A DNA stretch of 64,000 nt from Flavobacteriales bacterium (GTDB lineage: Bacteria > Bacteroidota > Bacteroidia > Flavobacteriales_F > PHOS-HE28): assembly GCA_016717305.1 (NCBI GenBank), contig JADKFY010000012.1, positions 106,747-170,746 on the forward strand, in the 5' to 3' direction. The notes beneath the pieces were generated by a model. It was not told the origin of the DNA and did no database searches. It saw only the letters and a list, made by a program, of their open reading frames with translations. Numbering within the stretch: the stretch's first letter is position 1; the number at the start of each line of letters is the position of its first letter. Made by a program: the position numbers and the translations under genes. Below, one piece after another: positions 17,501 through 27,200 of this stretch.

Positions 17501-19985
17501 GCGGTTGCCGAACGAAGTGAAACGCTTCGGAAGTACCGAACGTGTTACCGGCGTAGTGGATAACATGGTGATCGCCCAGTCCCAATTGACAGCAAGTTTC
17601 AAGCTCGCCAATTTGATCGGTGAAAGCGAAGGCGAATTGGATGGTTGGGCGTTCTCGTTGGACACCTTGCAATTCGACATTGTGGCCAATTCATTTAGCC
17701 AAGCGGGGATCAAAGGCCGGATAAGGACCGCGATAAGCCCGACACTATTGGACTACTCGGCCATGCTAAGGCAGGATCCAACCAACGAACGAAAGTGGCT
17801 GGAGTTCCTCTTGCAGCCAGAGCGTGACCTCGCCGTGCCATTTCTCGTAGCAACCGTTACGCTTGATGAAACCAGTACGGTCCGCGCTGCATTACGAGAT
17901 CCCGTTCTAGGCAATTACGCCAAAGCAACGCTCCACGGTCTGATCAGCATCGATCAACAATCAGGTGGGATCCCGATCAATTTCCGCGATGTGAAATTCC
18001 AAGGGCTGCGCTTTCAAACACGGGCACCCTACACCAACATCGACAGCAGCGCAGTGTTCTCATTGGCAAGCCCACAGAAATACATGGGTGCATCGGAGGT
18101 TCCGGATGATGACGACCCGCTTGCCCCGATCCCCGGAGGCAGCACCGGAGGTTTCCCAATAAGCCTTACACGAGTGGATGGAGTGCGTACCACCATCGAC
18201 GGAAAGCCCGCGGCCGGTGTTGCGTTCGATATAAACGTGAAGTTGACCAACGACTCCAATATCTTCCGAGCAACAACGCGGATCGAGGTGCTGGGCACAT
18301 TGAACACGAGCGAGATCCACCAATGGGGAGACAATGAAGTGCGACTGGATTCAATTGGCGTTACAGGAGGAGTAGGAACCGTAGAGGTCAGCGGTGGTTT
18401 GAAATGGTACCGTGACAGCCCTACGTACGGAAATGGCATCAAGGGTGGCTTGCGCGCCAAATTCATGAAAGGCAAGATCGATATTCTCGCCACAGCGCAA
18501 TTCGGCTCGGTCGGCACGAATAAGTATTGGTATGTGGATGCCATGGCCGCGAAAGAAGGTGGTTGGAACAAGCCTTCAGCGTTCACCATCTATGGGTTCG
18601 GCGGTGGTGCTTGGTACCACATGTCACCATTAAGCACACCACCGCCAGCGGAGAGCATCACGCAACAAGAGCTAACGCATTTGAATGATCCCGATTTCGA
18701 ACCGGGTTTGACGTTGTCCGGCATGAACTACACCCCGAACGCTGGGATCGACCTCGGTTTCAAGGCCACCATCGTTTTTGGCGATCCAAGCAGCGGGTAT
18801 GCTTACAATGGGAACATCACCGCATTGGCCCAATTCGCAGGAGGTGGTCTCCAAAGCATCGGCCTCACTACCGATGTGTACATGCTCCATAAGAAGGAAG
18901 CAGATGGGGTAATTGAAGGGCACGTACCGATCAAAGGCCATGGCGAGATCCTCTTCGTATTTGCGACCGACGTGTTCACGGCGAACTTCGACATGTTCGT
19001 GGATGTGCGCCCCAACTTGCTGGTTGGTACGGGACCGGACAAGAAAGCTGGCCAACTGGAGATCCTCATCACTCCGGACACGTGGCATTTCTACATTGGT
19101 AGACCTGAGTCGCGCGTGGGTCTGAAGATCGCCGGGTTCGTGCAAAGCGGTTCCTACTTCATGGTTGGCGATGATCTGCCCGGGGTGCCACCACCGCCTC
19201 CTAATATAGCAAGCCTTGTTCCTGCGGATTATTTGGTCCGAGAAGACATCAGTGATGCAAGTGGATTGGCTTTCGGTACCGAGGTGAGTTTCGCGGATAC
19301 AGGGGATTTTCTTGTATTTCGATATAAAGTGAACGGTTTGGTCGGCTTCGACCTGCTCTTCACAGCAAGTTCCACCATGGAATGCGCCGGGATCGAGGAC
19401 CCCGGGATCGGACCGTTCTATGCACGTGGTCAATTGTACGGCGCTGTCAATGCCGCAGTGAGCATTTTTGTGGACCTATGGGTCGCCTCGGGGGAGAAGG
19501 ACATCTTCACAGTAGGTGTAGCGGGTATGTTCCAATGTGGATTCGCCAACCCCTCCTGGTTGAAGGGATTTGCCCACGGTCATTATGACATCCTTTGGGG
19601 AGCCGTTAAGGGCGAGGCGACCGTACCATTCCAAGCGGGCCACCACTGCGAGCCGCCACAGAGCAACTTGCTCGATGACATGGATCCACTGGGTGATCTG
19701 AGCCCTGCCGATCGGAGTGGTCTTCCACCGATCTGCAGTGACTTCTTGATCTGTGGTGTGGACTGCGGCGTGGAACCACAGGCTGTATTCAATGTGAAGA
19801 TCGATCAACCGATCGACTTCAACGAGGTCACCTCCGGCCATCAAGTGATACCCCATACCGTGCGTGTGGTGATCGTCAAATTCGAGCTGAAGAATGAATT
19901 GGGCCAACTGGTAGCAAGACAACCCCATCCTTGCAGCCGACCACACGCGGGCAAGCCTTCACCCACCGGATTACCTTACACCTAA
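14580..19985 (+). CDS. Giant secreted TANFOR-like protein, N-terminal 1,801 residues
   Basis: Signal peptide (LLTIIALAFAFHASGQ) followed by a domain of about 150 residues beginning PYPLQITLTIVPPYSPDL, with LTSYFGEASNVSFTVTN, PEGAYTLCIRAYDYTD and a late CFTIFI. This resembles the TANFOR domain known from Tannerella and other Bacteroidota; I name it from pattern memory, not a search. The remainder is long, beta-rich and repetitive, with Cys-containing loops near residues 640-680 and 1720-1790, as in cell-surface proteins. The frame is lost near 19915-19985, where two shifts move it to the frame of the next entry; intact, the protein would be about 2,335 residues. It follows the barrel gene by four bases. 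Confidence 0.72.
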   Translation: MLTRSALHLLTIIALAFAFHASGQGPYPLQITLTIVPPYSPDLTSYFGEASNVSFTVTNNSMEDRSFYLVGSITSDDGEISVSLPGGVAWSAQPLTIASNETRSFGGEALQPIGQGLEQDAIFFGTSPAELVAQPIPEGAYTLCIRAYDYTDPVTPLSSEMSGCFTIFIREAEPPEPLNPTCNGDGTGEMVTPQTPQLINFQWILPGGPPNIGVTITYHFRLVRIDNPSNAQAALETSTDVIFEDDVMNNILSYNQAFPALEPGRMYAWWVQAIADPPNLVSFRNNGFMRPCTFNYAAFEDTEFSLSFPTQQDTLPWDLMPLMVRFQPHAPASDQNNTTGRFYSRLELSRDGNPLPPTIFRQAENNDIDWADGYFLTQLQLLGNPADFTEEHARNINIYTNNPGPNGRFQRGSTYTISADLRTNTYSGSDVRYGDVEGVFVSGMGKPRPISPLNGTVLPRDGGDEELDGFASVPLHFKTAEAPINTVPPFPIWIIPSTGPASQTQGTAHERWRLEVSRSADMADPVYSTTNEYGPKQLNDPACNGACIEAEFYRDVTVNFTPNDTGKYYWRVAWLLDPTATTGPTYHAGPVTMFRILGEGSPPPEAEEERPRECVSVCKAAATPLEQQVAVPNGVAMGDTVSVGLFNLRIVTITWSGGSANGTGVIDVPFMNCPLNVNFTNAQINAQKILFTGDVFAKLDNESIVPAAWRMGAGLASGFSPDAVQAIDNFLNASGRLVNQLGGSTPMGLPIGIATDIPGGRFTVGIVGMRFTDTTATLNAMMSVPVPELGFNYGLGVSDQVFQPDGVGCPDKDALLYLVDDVRIGIGSDSLILKSTRFEPGNMINVLDSGTFAAWDCRGFRALQIDAEWRFSRDHLQEDKPDGTSGPDKIVASLRTRTGRGGFMGRVDFNKPFHIEGAEGWGFDVQEAWLDFASYANPPAMDLPPFVATRVGAVGADNAPIPGWYGFYLKRAMLRLPNEVKRFGSTERVTGVVDNMVIAQSQLTASFKLANLIGESEGELDGWAFSLDTLQFDIVANSFSQAGIKGRIRTAISPTLLDYSAMLRQDPTNERKWLEFLLQPERDLAVPFLVATVTLDETSTVRAALRDPVLGNYAKATLHGLISIDQQSGGIPINFRDVKFQGLRFQTRAPYTNIDSSAVFSLASPQKYMGASEVPDDDDPLAPIPGGSTGGFPISLTRVDGVRTTIDGKPAAGVAFDINVKLTNDSNIFRATTRIEVLGTLNTSEIHQWGDNEVRLDSIGVTGGVGTVEVSGGLKWYRDSPTYGNGIKGGLRAKFMKGKIDILATAQFGSVGTNKYWYVDAMAAKEGGWNKPSAFTIYGFGGGAWYHMSPLSTPPPAESITQQELTHLNDPDFEPGLTLSGMNYTPNAGIDLGFKATIVFGDPSSGYAYNGNITALAQFAGGGLQSIGLTTDVYMLHKKEADGVIEGHVPIKGHGEILFVFATDVFTANFDMFVDVRPNLLVGTGPDKKAGQLEILITPDTWHFYIGRPESRVGLKIAGFVQSGSYFMVGDDLPGVPPPPPNIASLVPADYLVREDISDASGLAFGTEVSFADTGDFLVFRYKVNGLVGFDLLFTASSTMECAGIEDPGIGPFYARGQLYGAVNAAVSIFVDLWVASGEKDIFTVGVAGMFQCGFANPSWLKGFAHGHYDILWGAVKGEATVPFQAGHHCEPPQSNLLDDMDPLGDLSPADRSGLPPICSDFLICGVDCGVEPQAVFNVKIDQPIDFNEVTSGHQVIPHTVRVVIVKFELKNELGQLVARQPHPCSRPHAGKPSPTGLPYT

Positions 19986-20025
19986 GAAGCAGCACAGTGT
20001 AACCATTGTACTGCGCGCCGAAGAG

Positions 20026-21585
20026 TTGATCGGGGGGCAATGGAGGCCTGCCAATAAGAGTTCTGGAGGTCCCGCCATATGGGAACGCACCCACACCTTC
20101 AAGACCGATGGAGGCATTGAAGAGTTGAAAGCCGAGAATCTGGATTATACCTATCCCTTCCACCGCCAGCGTTTCGTGCTGCAAGATGAATGTCGTAACG
20201 CGGTTATCCGATGCGACAACAGCCTGGCCAATCAACCTGTTTTCAAATCGCCTTACGGCAAACGAAGGTCCTTTAAGATCGTGATCACCTCCATGACCGG
20301 TGGTACACCCATGGAGCAGGCCGTTACACCCAAGCACAACGACAATTCGTATGTTGCCTTCACGCTGCCCCAACTGGCCAATAGCCGCACGTATAGTGTG
20401 AAGCTTGTGGCCAAGGATGTGTTCGACGCCTCCAATCTTTCAATCTCCGCCGATGGGCCTGCTGCACCACCTTCAGGAAGTGGGCAATCGCCCGCTCAAC
20501 AAATAGCGAACGTCAATCTGCAGACCATGTCCATGGGCGCCGTCGCAAGCAATGTGTCCACCAGCAACCAAGGCATGGTGATCCGCACGAACCGCGTCAT
20601 TCAAGGCTATGCGTTGCGACCCGACGAAAAGCTGCTCTACGAGTACCACTTCCGCACTTCCAATTACAACACCCTTCCTGATAAGGTGACGGCGTTGGTC
20701 AACACATCGACCGAATACACCGGTACCACGGCAACACTTCCGAAAGAAGTGCTCTCCCCTTCCTTCACGGGGGAACGCTTCGATACCTATGATCTCGTCG
20801 GCTTCAAATATGGTCCTGAGGGGTTATTGAAGATCTACCCATTGATCGGGGTACAAGATGCCAAATCCGACTTGTGGCATACCCTTTTCGCAAAGCCTAT
20901 CCTGTACGATTATTATGCAGCGATCAAAGCTTCCGATTGCAGTGAACTGGAGCTTCAACGCTCGGTCATATGGACTTCCAATGGCTTCTTCCCAACAACC
21001 ACCTATCGCGATCACCCCGACCCTGTTGGCATTCCGCCTTTCCTTACTGTGAACTTCCATCCGCTCGGTCCTTTGCCGTCGTCGATACTGAGCGATAGTG
21101 AGGTGGCACCTTCAACCACCTTCGGGATGAGCCCCGGCAATTGGAGCGTTTCCGCTGACGGACCTGCGACCGGCCCACCGATCACGACCCGTTTGCAGTA
21201 CAAGACCGGGGAATGGGTGGTAAAGGATTACCTGCGCTTGCAAACGATAACACCCGATGTGATCTCGCATTGCGGCCCATTGAACCACAACCCCGATGGT
21301 GATGATGTGGTCAACGAAATGGCAGAACCCCTGCGCAGCTATGTGATCGCCTTCCAGAACACACCCTACAAACGCATGTTCAACGGTGTGTATGGCGCGA
21401 AGTTCTTCTTCTATCCACCACCTCCCTGTGCCCAGTCCAGCATCGAACCCGGCGATGTAGTCTCTTACAGCAATGGCATTGCCACCTTCCAACATACTGC
21501 TGGAATAACACCGCCCAGATGGAACCCTGGTACAGGCACCGTTGCCCAACCACCCGTAAACCAATCAGGCATCCGTACACCTTGA
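20026..21585 (+). CDS. Giant TANFOR-like protein, C-terminal part
   Basis: 519 residues in frame from a TTG, but this is a continuation rather than a true gene start: in-frame sense codons HSVTIVLRAEE precede it, and a third frame across 19922-19999 reads TPSLQPTTRGQAF and so on. One missing base near 19915 and another shift near 19995 would restore a single protein. Composition matches the upstream part (beta-rich; TYSVKLVAKDVFDASNLSIS; PPITTRLQYKTGEWVVKDYL). It ends six bases before the fibronectin-III gene. No sorting signal is evident at its C-terminus, so any link to T9SS is unproven. Confidence 0.65.
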   Translation: MIGGQWRPANKSSGGPAIWERTHTFKTDGGIEELKAENLDYTYPFHRQRFVLQDECRNAVIRCDNSLANQPVFKSPYGKRRSFKIVITSMTGGTPMEQAVTPKHNDNSYVAFTLPQLANSRTYSVKLVAKDVFDASNLSISADGPAAPPSGSGQSPAQQIANVNLQTMSMGAVASNVSTSNQGMVIRTNRVIQGYALRPDEKLLYEYHFRTSNYNTLPDKVTALVNTSTEYTGTTATLPKEVLSPSFTGERFDTYDLVGFKYGPEGLLKIYPLIGVQDAKSDLWHTLFAKPILYDYYAAIKASDCSELELQRSVIWTSNGFFPTTTYRDHPDPVGIPPFLTVNFHPLGPLPSSILSDSEVAPSTTFGMSPGNWSVSADGPATGPPITTRLQYKTGEWVVKDYLRLQTITPDVISHCGPLNHNPDGDDVVNEMAEPLRSYVIAFQNTPYKRMFNGVYGAKFFFYPPPPCAQSSIEPGDVVSYSNGIATFQHTAGITPPRWNPGTGTVAQPPVNQSGIRTP

Positions 21586-21590
21586 ACGCC

Positions 21591-23645
21591 ATGGCACGCT
21601 CATCCCTCTTCCTATTTCTGCTGTTGCTTACATCCCTGCAACTGGATGCGCAATCCTTCCATGTGATCACACGCAATTACGCCGACTCTTTGGTGCTGCG
21701 CTGGGCACCGGTGGCCCCTGCAACATGGCAGCGGTACAACACCTTCGGATATCGCGTGGAACGCTTGACGATCGACGTGAACACGAATTCCAGAACACGC
21801 GCAACGCGGATCGGCCCGGATACGATCCGCCCATGGTCAAGACCGGTTCATTGCCACCTTCCACCAGGAACACCCCTATGCCGGGCCTGTAGTCCAACTG
21901 CTCTATGGCGAGACATCGGTGAAGAATGCGAGCGTCAAAACATGGCCTCCGTGCAAGACGCTTCCACCGAACTTACCATGCGCTACTCGTTCACCTTGCT
22001 CATGGCGGATATGGATGCACCTGTGGCACAAGCACTTGGACTTCGCTTTGCGGATCACGATGTACAAGCCAATGCGCACTACCTCTATCGCGTGATCACC
22101 TTGGATCCCGAACATCCGGATACGGCGATCGTAGGTGTGAATCGCTCGCTTGGCGCCGAAGTGATACCGCCAGGACCAACGCTTTACTTCGACGAAGAAG
22201 AGGCGCAGGTGCGATTGAAGTGGGAGAAGGAAACAGGTGAAGGATCGTTCAGCGCGTACTGGGTTGAACGAGCAGATATGAGCGGAGCCTGGAAACGATT
22301 GCACGCCACACCCTTCTTGCCCACGATGGACAAGGACAAACCCTCGCCGTTGATCTACTTCTCCGATTCTACGATGGAGCGCAATTACATGCCTCATCGC
22401 TACCGGGTGTTGGGCATTACACCGTTCGGCGAACTAAGTACGGAAGCACCCATCGTTACTGCCATGGGTCGCGATCGAACACCACCGACTCCGCCGTTGC
22501 TTACCGAAGTGAAAGATGAAAAAGGCAAGCTCGTGGTGCATTGGGAACAAGCCGAACAGGCTGGCGACCTCACAGGCTATCGTGTGGAAAAGGCGCCAAC
22601 TGCGTTGGGTGGTCACTATCCGTTACACGCTGGAGTGCTTCCGAAGAACACCGCTTCATTCACGGACACATCGTCCTTTCTTGTTGGTGAGAACCATTAC
22701 CGAGTTGCTGCTATTGATACGGCCGGAAACGTTTCATACTCCAATGCAGGTTATGGGTCCTTGATCGATAGCATTGCACCTGCAGCACCATTTGGTGTCG
22801 CAGGAGCGATCGATACCACCGGGTTGGTCACGCTCCATTGGCCGCTCGGCAAGGAACCAGACCTCTTGGGCTATCGCGTATTCTTTGCCAATGCACCCGA
22901 TCATGAATTCAACAACGTTACACCCTACCCCGTAGCTGACACGTTGTTCCGCGACACCCTGCAGATCAATACCCTCACCAAGCGTATCTACTACCGCGTG
23001 GTGGCCGTGGATCAGAACTTCAACCACAGCGCATTCAGTAGAACACTTGTTCTTACGCGTCCAGATCTTGTTCCGCCCGTGGCACCTGTGTTCAAAAATT
23101 ATCTCGTGACCGATTCCGCCGTTACCATCCACTTTATTCCAAGTAGTAGTAATGATGTTGCCCGGCACGAACTGCAACGCAAGGAACAAACCGGAACATG
23201 GATCACGGTGCTGACAATGGCAGCGAACGATACACGACGTACTTGGACGGATACCACGGTGAATGGTCCAGCCTATTACAGCTACCAAATGTTGGCGGTG
23301 GATAGTGCGGGGAATCTTTCGCAGGATGGACTTTCCCTTGACGTGCGCGTGCATGAGCGACTGAAGCGTGATGCCGTGCGCCAAGTAACAGCAGTGCGCA
23401 TGGACGATAACTTGGTGCATGTGAGTTGGGATCCTGTTCCAGGAAAAGTGAAGCACTATGTGATCTTTCGGTCCAAGGACACTTCGGAGCCGATGCCGCT
23501 GGGGCATGCGCTTGCCGGAAAGAATGCATACGATGATATACGGTTGACAGGAAAAGGGTCTTACACCTATCTCGTGCAAGCGGTGTATGAAGATGGTTCG
23601 GCATCGGCGATCGTGCGGAGCCAACCGGCCTTGGAGCTGCGTTGA
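21591..23645 (+). CDS. Fibronectin type III repeat protein (contains compensating frameshifts)
   Basis: 684 residues from the ATG at 21591, with a signal peptide (SLFLFLLLLTSLQLDAQS). Several fibronectin-III-like units follow, marked by the pattern TPPTPPLLTEVKDEKGKLVV then TGYRVEKAPT and NHYRVAAIDTAGN, and repeated around APAAPFGVAG and VPPVAPVFKNY. Residues about 82-115 are wrong: the stretch reading WSRPVHCHLPPGTP has a coherent alternative frame (RFIATFHQEHPYAGPVVQLL), so an extra base near 21831 and a missing one near 21930 are likely. Three-gene order with the barrel and TANFOR-like proteins suggests a common surface assembly. Function unknown. Confidence 0.72.
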   Translation: MARSSLFLFLLLLTSLQLDAQSFHVITRNYADSLVLRWAPVAPATWQRYNTFGYRVERLTIDVNTNSRTRATRIGPDTIRPWSRPVHCHLPPGTPLCRACSPTALWRDIGEECERQNMASVQDASTELTMRYSFTLLMADMDAPVAQALGLRFADHDVQANAHYLYRVITLDPEHPDTAIVGVNRSLGAEVIPPGPTLYFDEEEAQVRLKWEKETGEGSFSAYWVERADMSGAWKRLHATPFLPTMDKDKPSPLIYFSDSTMERNYMPHRYRVLGITPFGELSTEAPIVTAMGRDRTPPTPPLLTEVKDEKGKLVVHWEQAEQAGDLTGYRVEKAPTALGGHYPLHAGVLPKNTASFTDTSSFLVGENHYRVAAIDTAGNVSYSNAGYGSLIDSIAPAAPFGVAGAIDTTGLVTLHWPLGKEPDLLGYRVFFANAPDHEFNNVTPYPVADTLFRDTLQINTLTKRIYYRVVAVDQNFNHSAFSRTLVLTRPDLVPPVAPVFKNYLVTDSAVTIHFIPSSSNDVARHELQRKEQTGTWITVLTMAANDTRRTWTDTTVNGPAYYSYQMLAVDSAGNLSQDGLSLDVRVHERLKRDAVRQVTAVRMDDNLVHVSWDPVPGKVKHYVIFRSKDTSEPMPLGHALAGKNAYDDIRLTGKGSYTYLVQAVYEDGSASAIVRSQPALELR

Positions 23646-23651
23646 CCGACG

Positions 23652-23698
23652 TACTACTCTCGTGGTATTGTCGGCGTTCAAGGGTCTCCGGTACTTCG
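23652..23698 (+). promoter_or_regulatory. Dyad-type promoter, copy D (ahead of T9SS/collagen genes)
   Basis: Dyad TACTAC-TCTC-GTGGTA (23652-23667), TTG (23668-23670), 20 bases, then GTACTTCG (23691-23698), 28 bases before the ATG at 23727. Confidence 0.6.
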
Positions 23699-23726
23699 TG
23701 TCGTTATCACGAAAACCCTATTCATC

Positions 23727-24197
23727 ATGCTTCGCACCCTTCTCCTTCTGGCTCTTGGCGCACCGCTCTCAACCTTTGCACAACAGGTGATCGCTTCCGG
23801 TGGAGGCCATTACACTTCGCCCACCAATGCGATGAGCGTGACCATCGGTGAACCGATCATCGCCACAGTATCGGGACCGACCAACACGCTCACGCAAGGC
23901 TTTCAGCAACCCTGGGTCGACATCACCATCGATGTGGAGGATGTTTTCGATGGCCCAATGATCAATGTGTATCCGAACCCCGTTCGGCATATCCTGAACA
24001 TCGCTATGGATGATCCATCACGCGCTGATCGCTATATGCTTTTCGATGCAGCAGGTAAACAGGTAACGGATGGTCGCATCTCTTCCACGATCACCGAACT
24101 GGACATGGAACACTACGCCAGCGGTGGTTACATCCTGCGTGTTCTATCAGCCGACCAACGCGATGTCAAATCCTTCAAGGTCTCTGTTACCCACTAA
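23727..24197 (+). CDS. Small secreted protein with T9SS type A sorting domain
   Basis: 156 residues with a signal peptide (LLLLALGAPLSTFAQQ). The first half (VIASGGGHYTSPTNAMSVTI, ending in GFQQPWVDI) matches short Bacteroidota T9SS cargo; the second half is a type A sorting domain: INVYPNPVRHILNI, then YMLFDAAGKQV and the terminal GYILRVLSADQRDVKSFKVS. The protein should cross the outer membrane through the type IX system and be anchored or released. It ends three bases before the collagen-like gene. The last 16 codons reappear, diverged, just before the second collagen gene. Confidence 0.88.
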   Translation: MLRTLLLLALGAPLSTFAQQVIASGGGHYTSPTNAMSVTIGEPIIATVSGPTNTLTQGFQQPWVDITIDVEDVFDGPMINVYPNPVRHILNIAMDDPSRADRYMLFDAAGKQVTDGRISSTITELDMEHYASGGYILRVLSADQRDVKSFKVSVTH

Positions 24198-24200
24198 GCC

Positions 24201-27200
24201 ATGAAAAAGCTCACCCTCCTTCTCCTCTCTTTGGCGTTCATCGGCGGTGCATTCGCCCAGGTGCCACAACGCATGAACTACCAAGCGATCCTGCGCGATG
24301 CGGGTGGCGCAATTCTGCCCAACACCTCCGCGACTTTGGGACTGGCCGTCCTGCAAGGCAGCGCAAGCGGACCCGTGGTCTACAGCGAGGACCATGCGGT
24401 TACCACAAATGGATTCGGCTTGGCCAACGTTGCCCTCGGTGGGGGCACTGTCGTGAGCGGCACCTTCGCCGGGATCGATTGGAGCAGTGGGCCCTACTTC
24501 GTGCGTACCAGCATGAACGGTACAGCGATGGGAACTTCGCAGTTGTTGAGCGTACCCTATGCCTTGTTCGCAGAGGAAAGCAATACGCCCGGACCACAAG
24601 GACCCGAAGGTCCTGAAGGGCCGCAAGGCGTTGCAGGTGCAGCAGGTGCTACTGGCGCAGCAGGTGCTACTGGACCTGCGGGTGCAACGGGTCCGCAGGG
24701 TCCGCAAGGAAATCCTGGACCAACCGGACCAACTGGACCACAAGGGCAGACAGGGCAAGATGGCACGGGCGTTACGATCCTCGGATCACTGACCAATGTG
24801 AACCAACTACCTGGCACCGGTGATCCTGGTGATGCGTATCTGGTGAATGGCAACTTGTACGTATGGAGCGACAACACGAACACGTGGGAGAATGTCGGTT
24901 CGATCTCAGGTCCTGCCGGCCCGCAAGGTCCTGCTGGTCCGACCGGCCCAACAGGACCCGCTGGAGCGACGGGTGCAAACGGTGCTCAAGGTCCTACTGG
25001 TGCTGCCGGAGCAACAGGTAGCACAGGCACGCAAGGACCTGCTGGTGATGATGGTCGAACCGTGCTGAACGGATCCACCAACCCGACCGGAGGTACTGGT
25101 GCGAACGGTGATTTCTACGTCAATACTTCGAACAACTTCTTGTATGGACCGAAGACCGGTGGTGCATGGGGAACAGGAATTTCGCTCGTTGGGCCGCAAG
25201 GATCCACAGGTGCGACAGGGACCCAAGGTCTGCAAGGCCTTCCCGGGACAAATGGAACAAACGGCACCATAGGACCGCCAGGACCAACTGGACCACCCGG
25301 TCCTCGTGGTTATTCTGTGCTGAATGGCACGACCAACCCAACTGCTGGAACGGGTGAGAACTCGGAATTCTATATAAACACCTCCACTAACACGATCTAC
25401 GGACCCAAGACCGGTGGAGCATGGGGAGCAGGCACTTCATTGGTAGGGCCGCAAGGAACTGCAGGAACAAATGGAACGAATGGAACGAACGGCGCACCTG
25501 GCACGCCCGGGACCAACGGAACGAACGGTACTCCGGGAGCACCCGGAACCAACGGCACAAATGGAACCAACGGCGTGGATGGAAGAACTGTACTGAACGG
25601 AAACACCAACCCGGCTGCAGGCACCGGCGCGAATGGTGATTTCTTCATCAACACGGCCACTAATTTCTTGTACGGACCAAAGACAGGAGGTGCTTGGGGA
25701 GCAGGCGTTTCATTGGTAGGGCCGCAAGGAACTGCAGGAACAAATGGCACGAACGGCGCACCTGGCACACCTGGGACCAACGGAACCAACGGTACTCCGG
25801 GAGCACCCGGAACCAACGGCACAAATGGAACCAACGGCGTGGATGGAAGAACTGTACTGAACGGAAACACCAACCCGGCTGCAGGTACCGGCGCGAATGG
25901 TGATTTCTATATCAACACCGCGACCAATTTCCTATTCGGACCAAAGAACGGTGGCGCATGGGGGACAGGAATTTCCTTGGTTGGACCTCCCGGACCTGGT
26001 GGCGCCGGATGGGCTTTGACCGGCAATGCAGGAACAGTACCTGCCAACAATTTCCTTGGGACCACGGATGATCAACCACTTCAATTCAAAGTGAACAACA
26101 TCTATTCTGGTTGGATCTCCAATACCGGTAGCACAAGTATGGGCTACGAGGCTTTCGGCCCAACCAATACGACGATCGACGCCAACACCGCTTTCGGTTA
26201 CCGAGCTCTGAGACTTGCAACCGGTGCAGGCATTGCTAATGCCGCGTTCGGTAGGAATACCCTGAATTCGCTCACCACTGGCTTGAGCAATTCCGCATTC
26301 GGGGATCAATGCATGCTGAACACGACAACAGGCGCTTTCAATTGCGCCATAGGCCAAGGGGTTCTTGGCACCAACACGACGGGAAGCAACAATACCGCGC
26401 TTGGGTATAGAACATTGAATGATAATACGACGGGTTTCTCGAATGTGGCCGTGGGAGCGAACGCATTGCGGAAGAACACGAACCGATCGAACATCGTGGC
26501 CGTAGGCGATAGCACTTTGTACAACAACGGTGTAGGTGCTGGGCCGATAGACGATATCGACGTTCCGGGCCAAGCAGCATACAATGTCGCTGTGGGCAGC
26601 AAAGCGTTGTTCTCCAACAACACAGGCGGGTCAAATACGGCCATTGGCTGGCGGGCTTCGTACGGTGTAACATCGGGCTTCGACAATACGGCACTTGGCC
26701 AACTTACACTTGCCAACACCATCTCAGGCTCCAACAATACAGCGGTAGGGTCCGGGGCCGGACCAACGTTGAGCGGTTTTTCAAATACAACCGCGATCGG
26801 GAGAAGCGCCTCCACTAGTGCAAACAATCAGGCGCGAATAGGGAATGCCTCGGTCACCAGTATCGGCGGCCAAGTCGGGTGGACCACCGTCAGCGATGCC
26901 CGTTTCAAACGAAATGTTTCTGCCGATGTACCCGGGCTCGACTTCATCATCAAACTGCGTCCGGTCACTTATAACTTGGATGCTAACAGCCTCTCCTCCT
27001 TCCTTAAAGAAGGCCAATACACCGACGAAAAAGGAATGATGGTCACTGATCATCCCGATGCGGAAACCATTGCAGCACGGGAAGCAAAATCCGTCATTCG
27101 CTACACGGGGTTCCTGGCCCAAGAGGTCGAGACGGCAGCCAGGTCCAGTGGTTTCGATTTCAGTGGTGTGGATGCACCGAAGAACGACCAAGACCTCTAC

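Noticed and set aside
25397..25873. Minus-strand frame rich in VPFVPLVPG repeats
   Set aside because: Reverse reading of the collagen-like GTNGTNG repeats; the regular pattern is a shadow, not an elastin-like gene.
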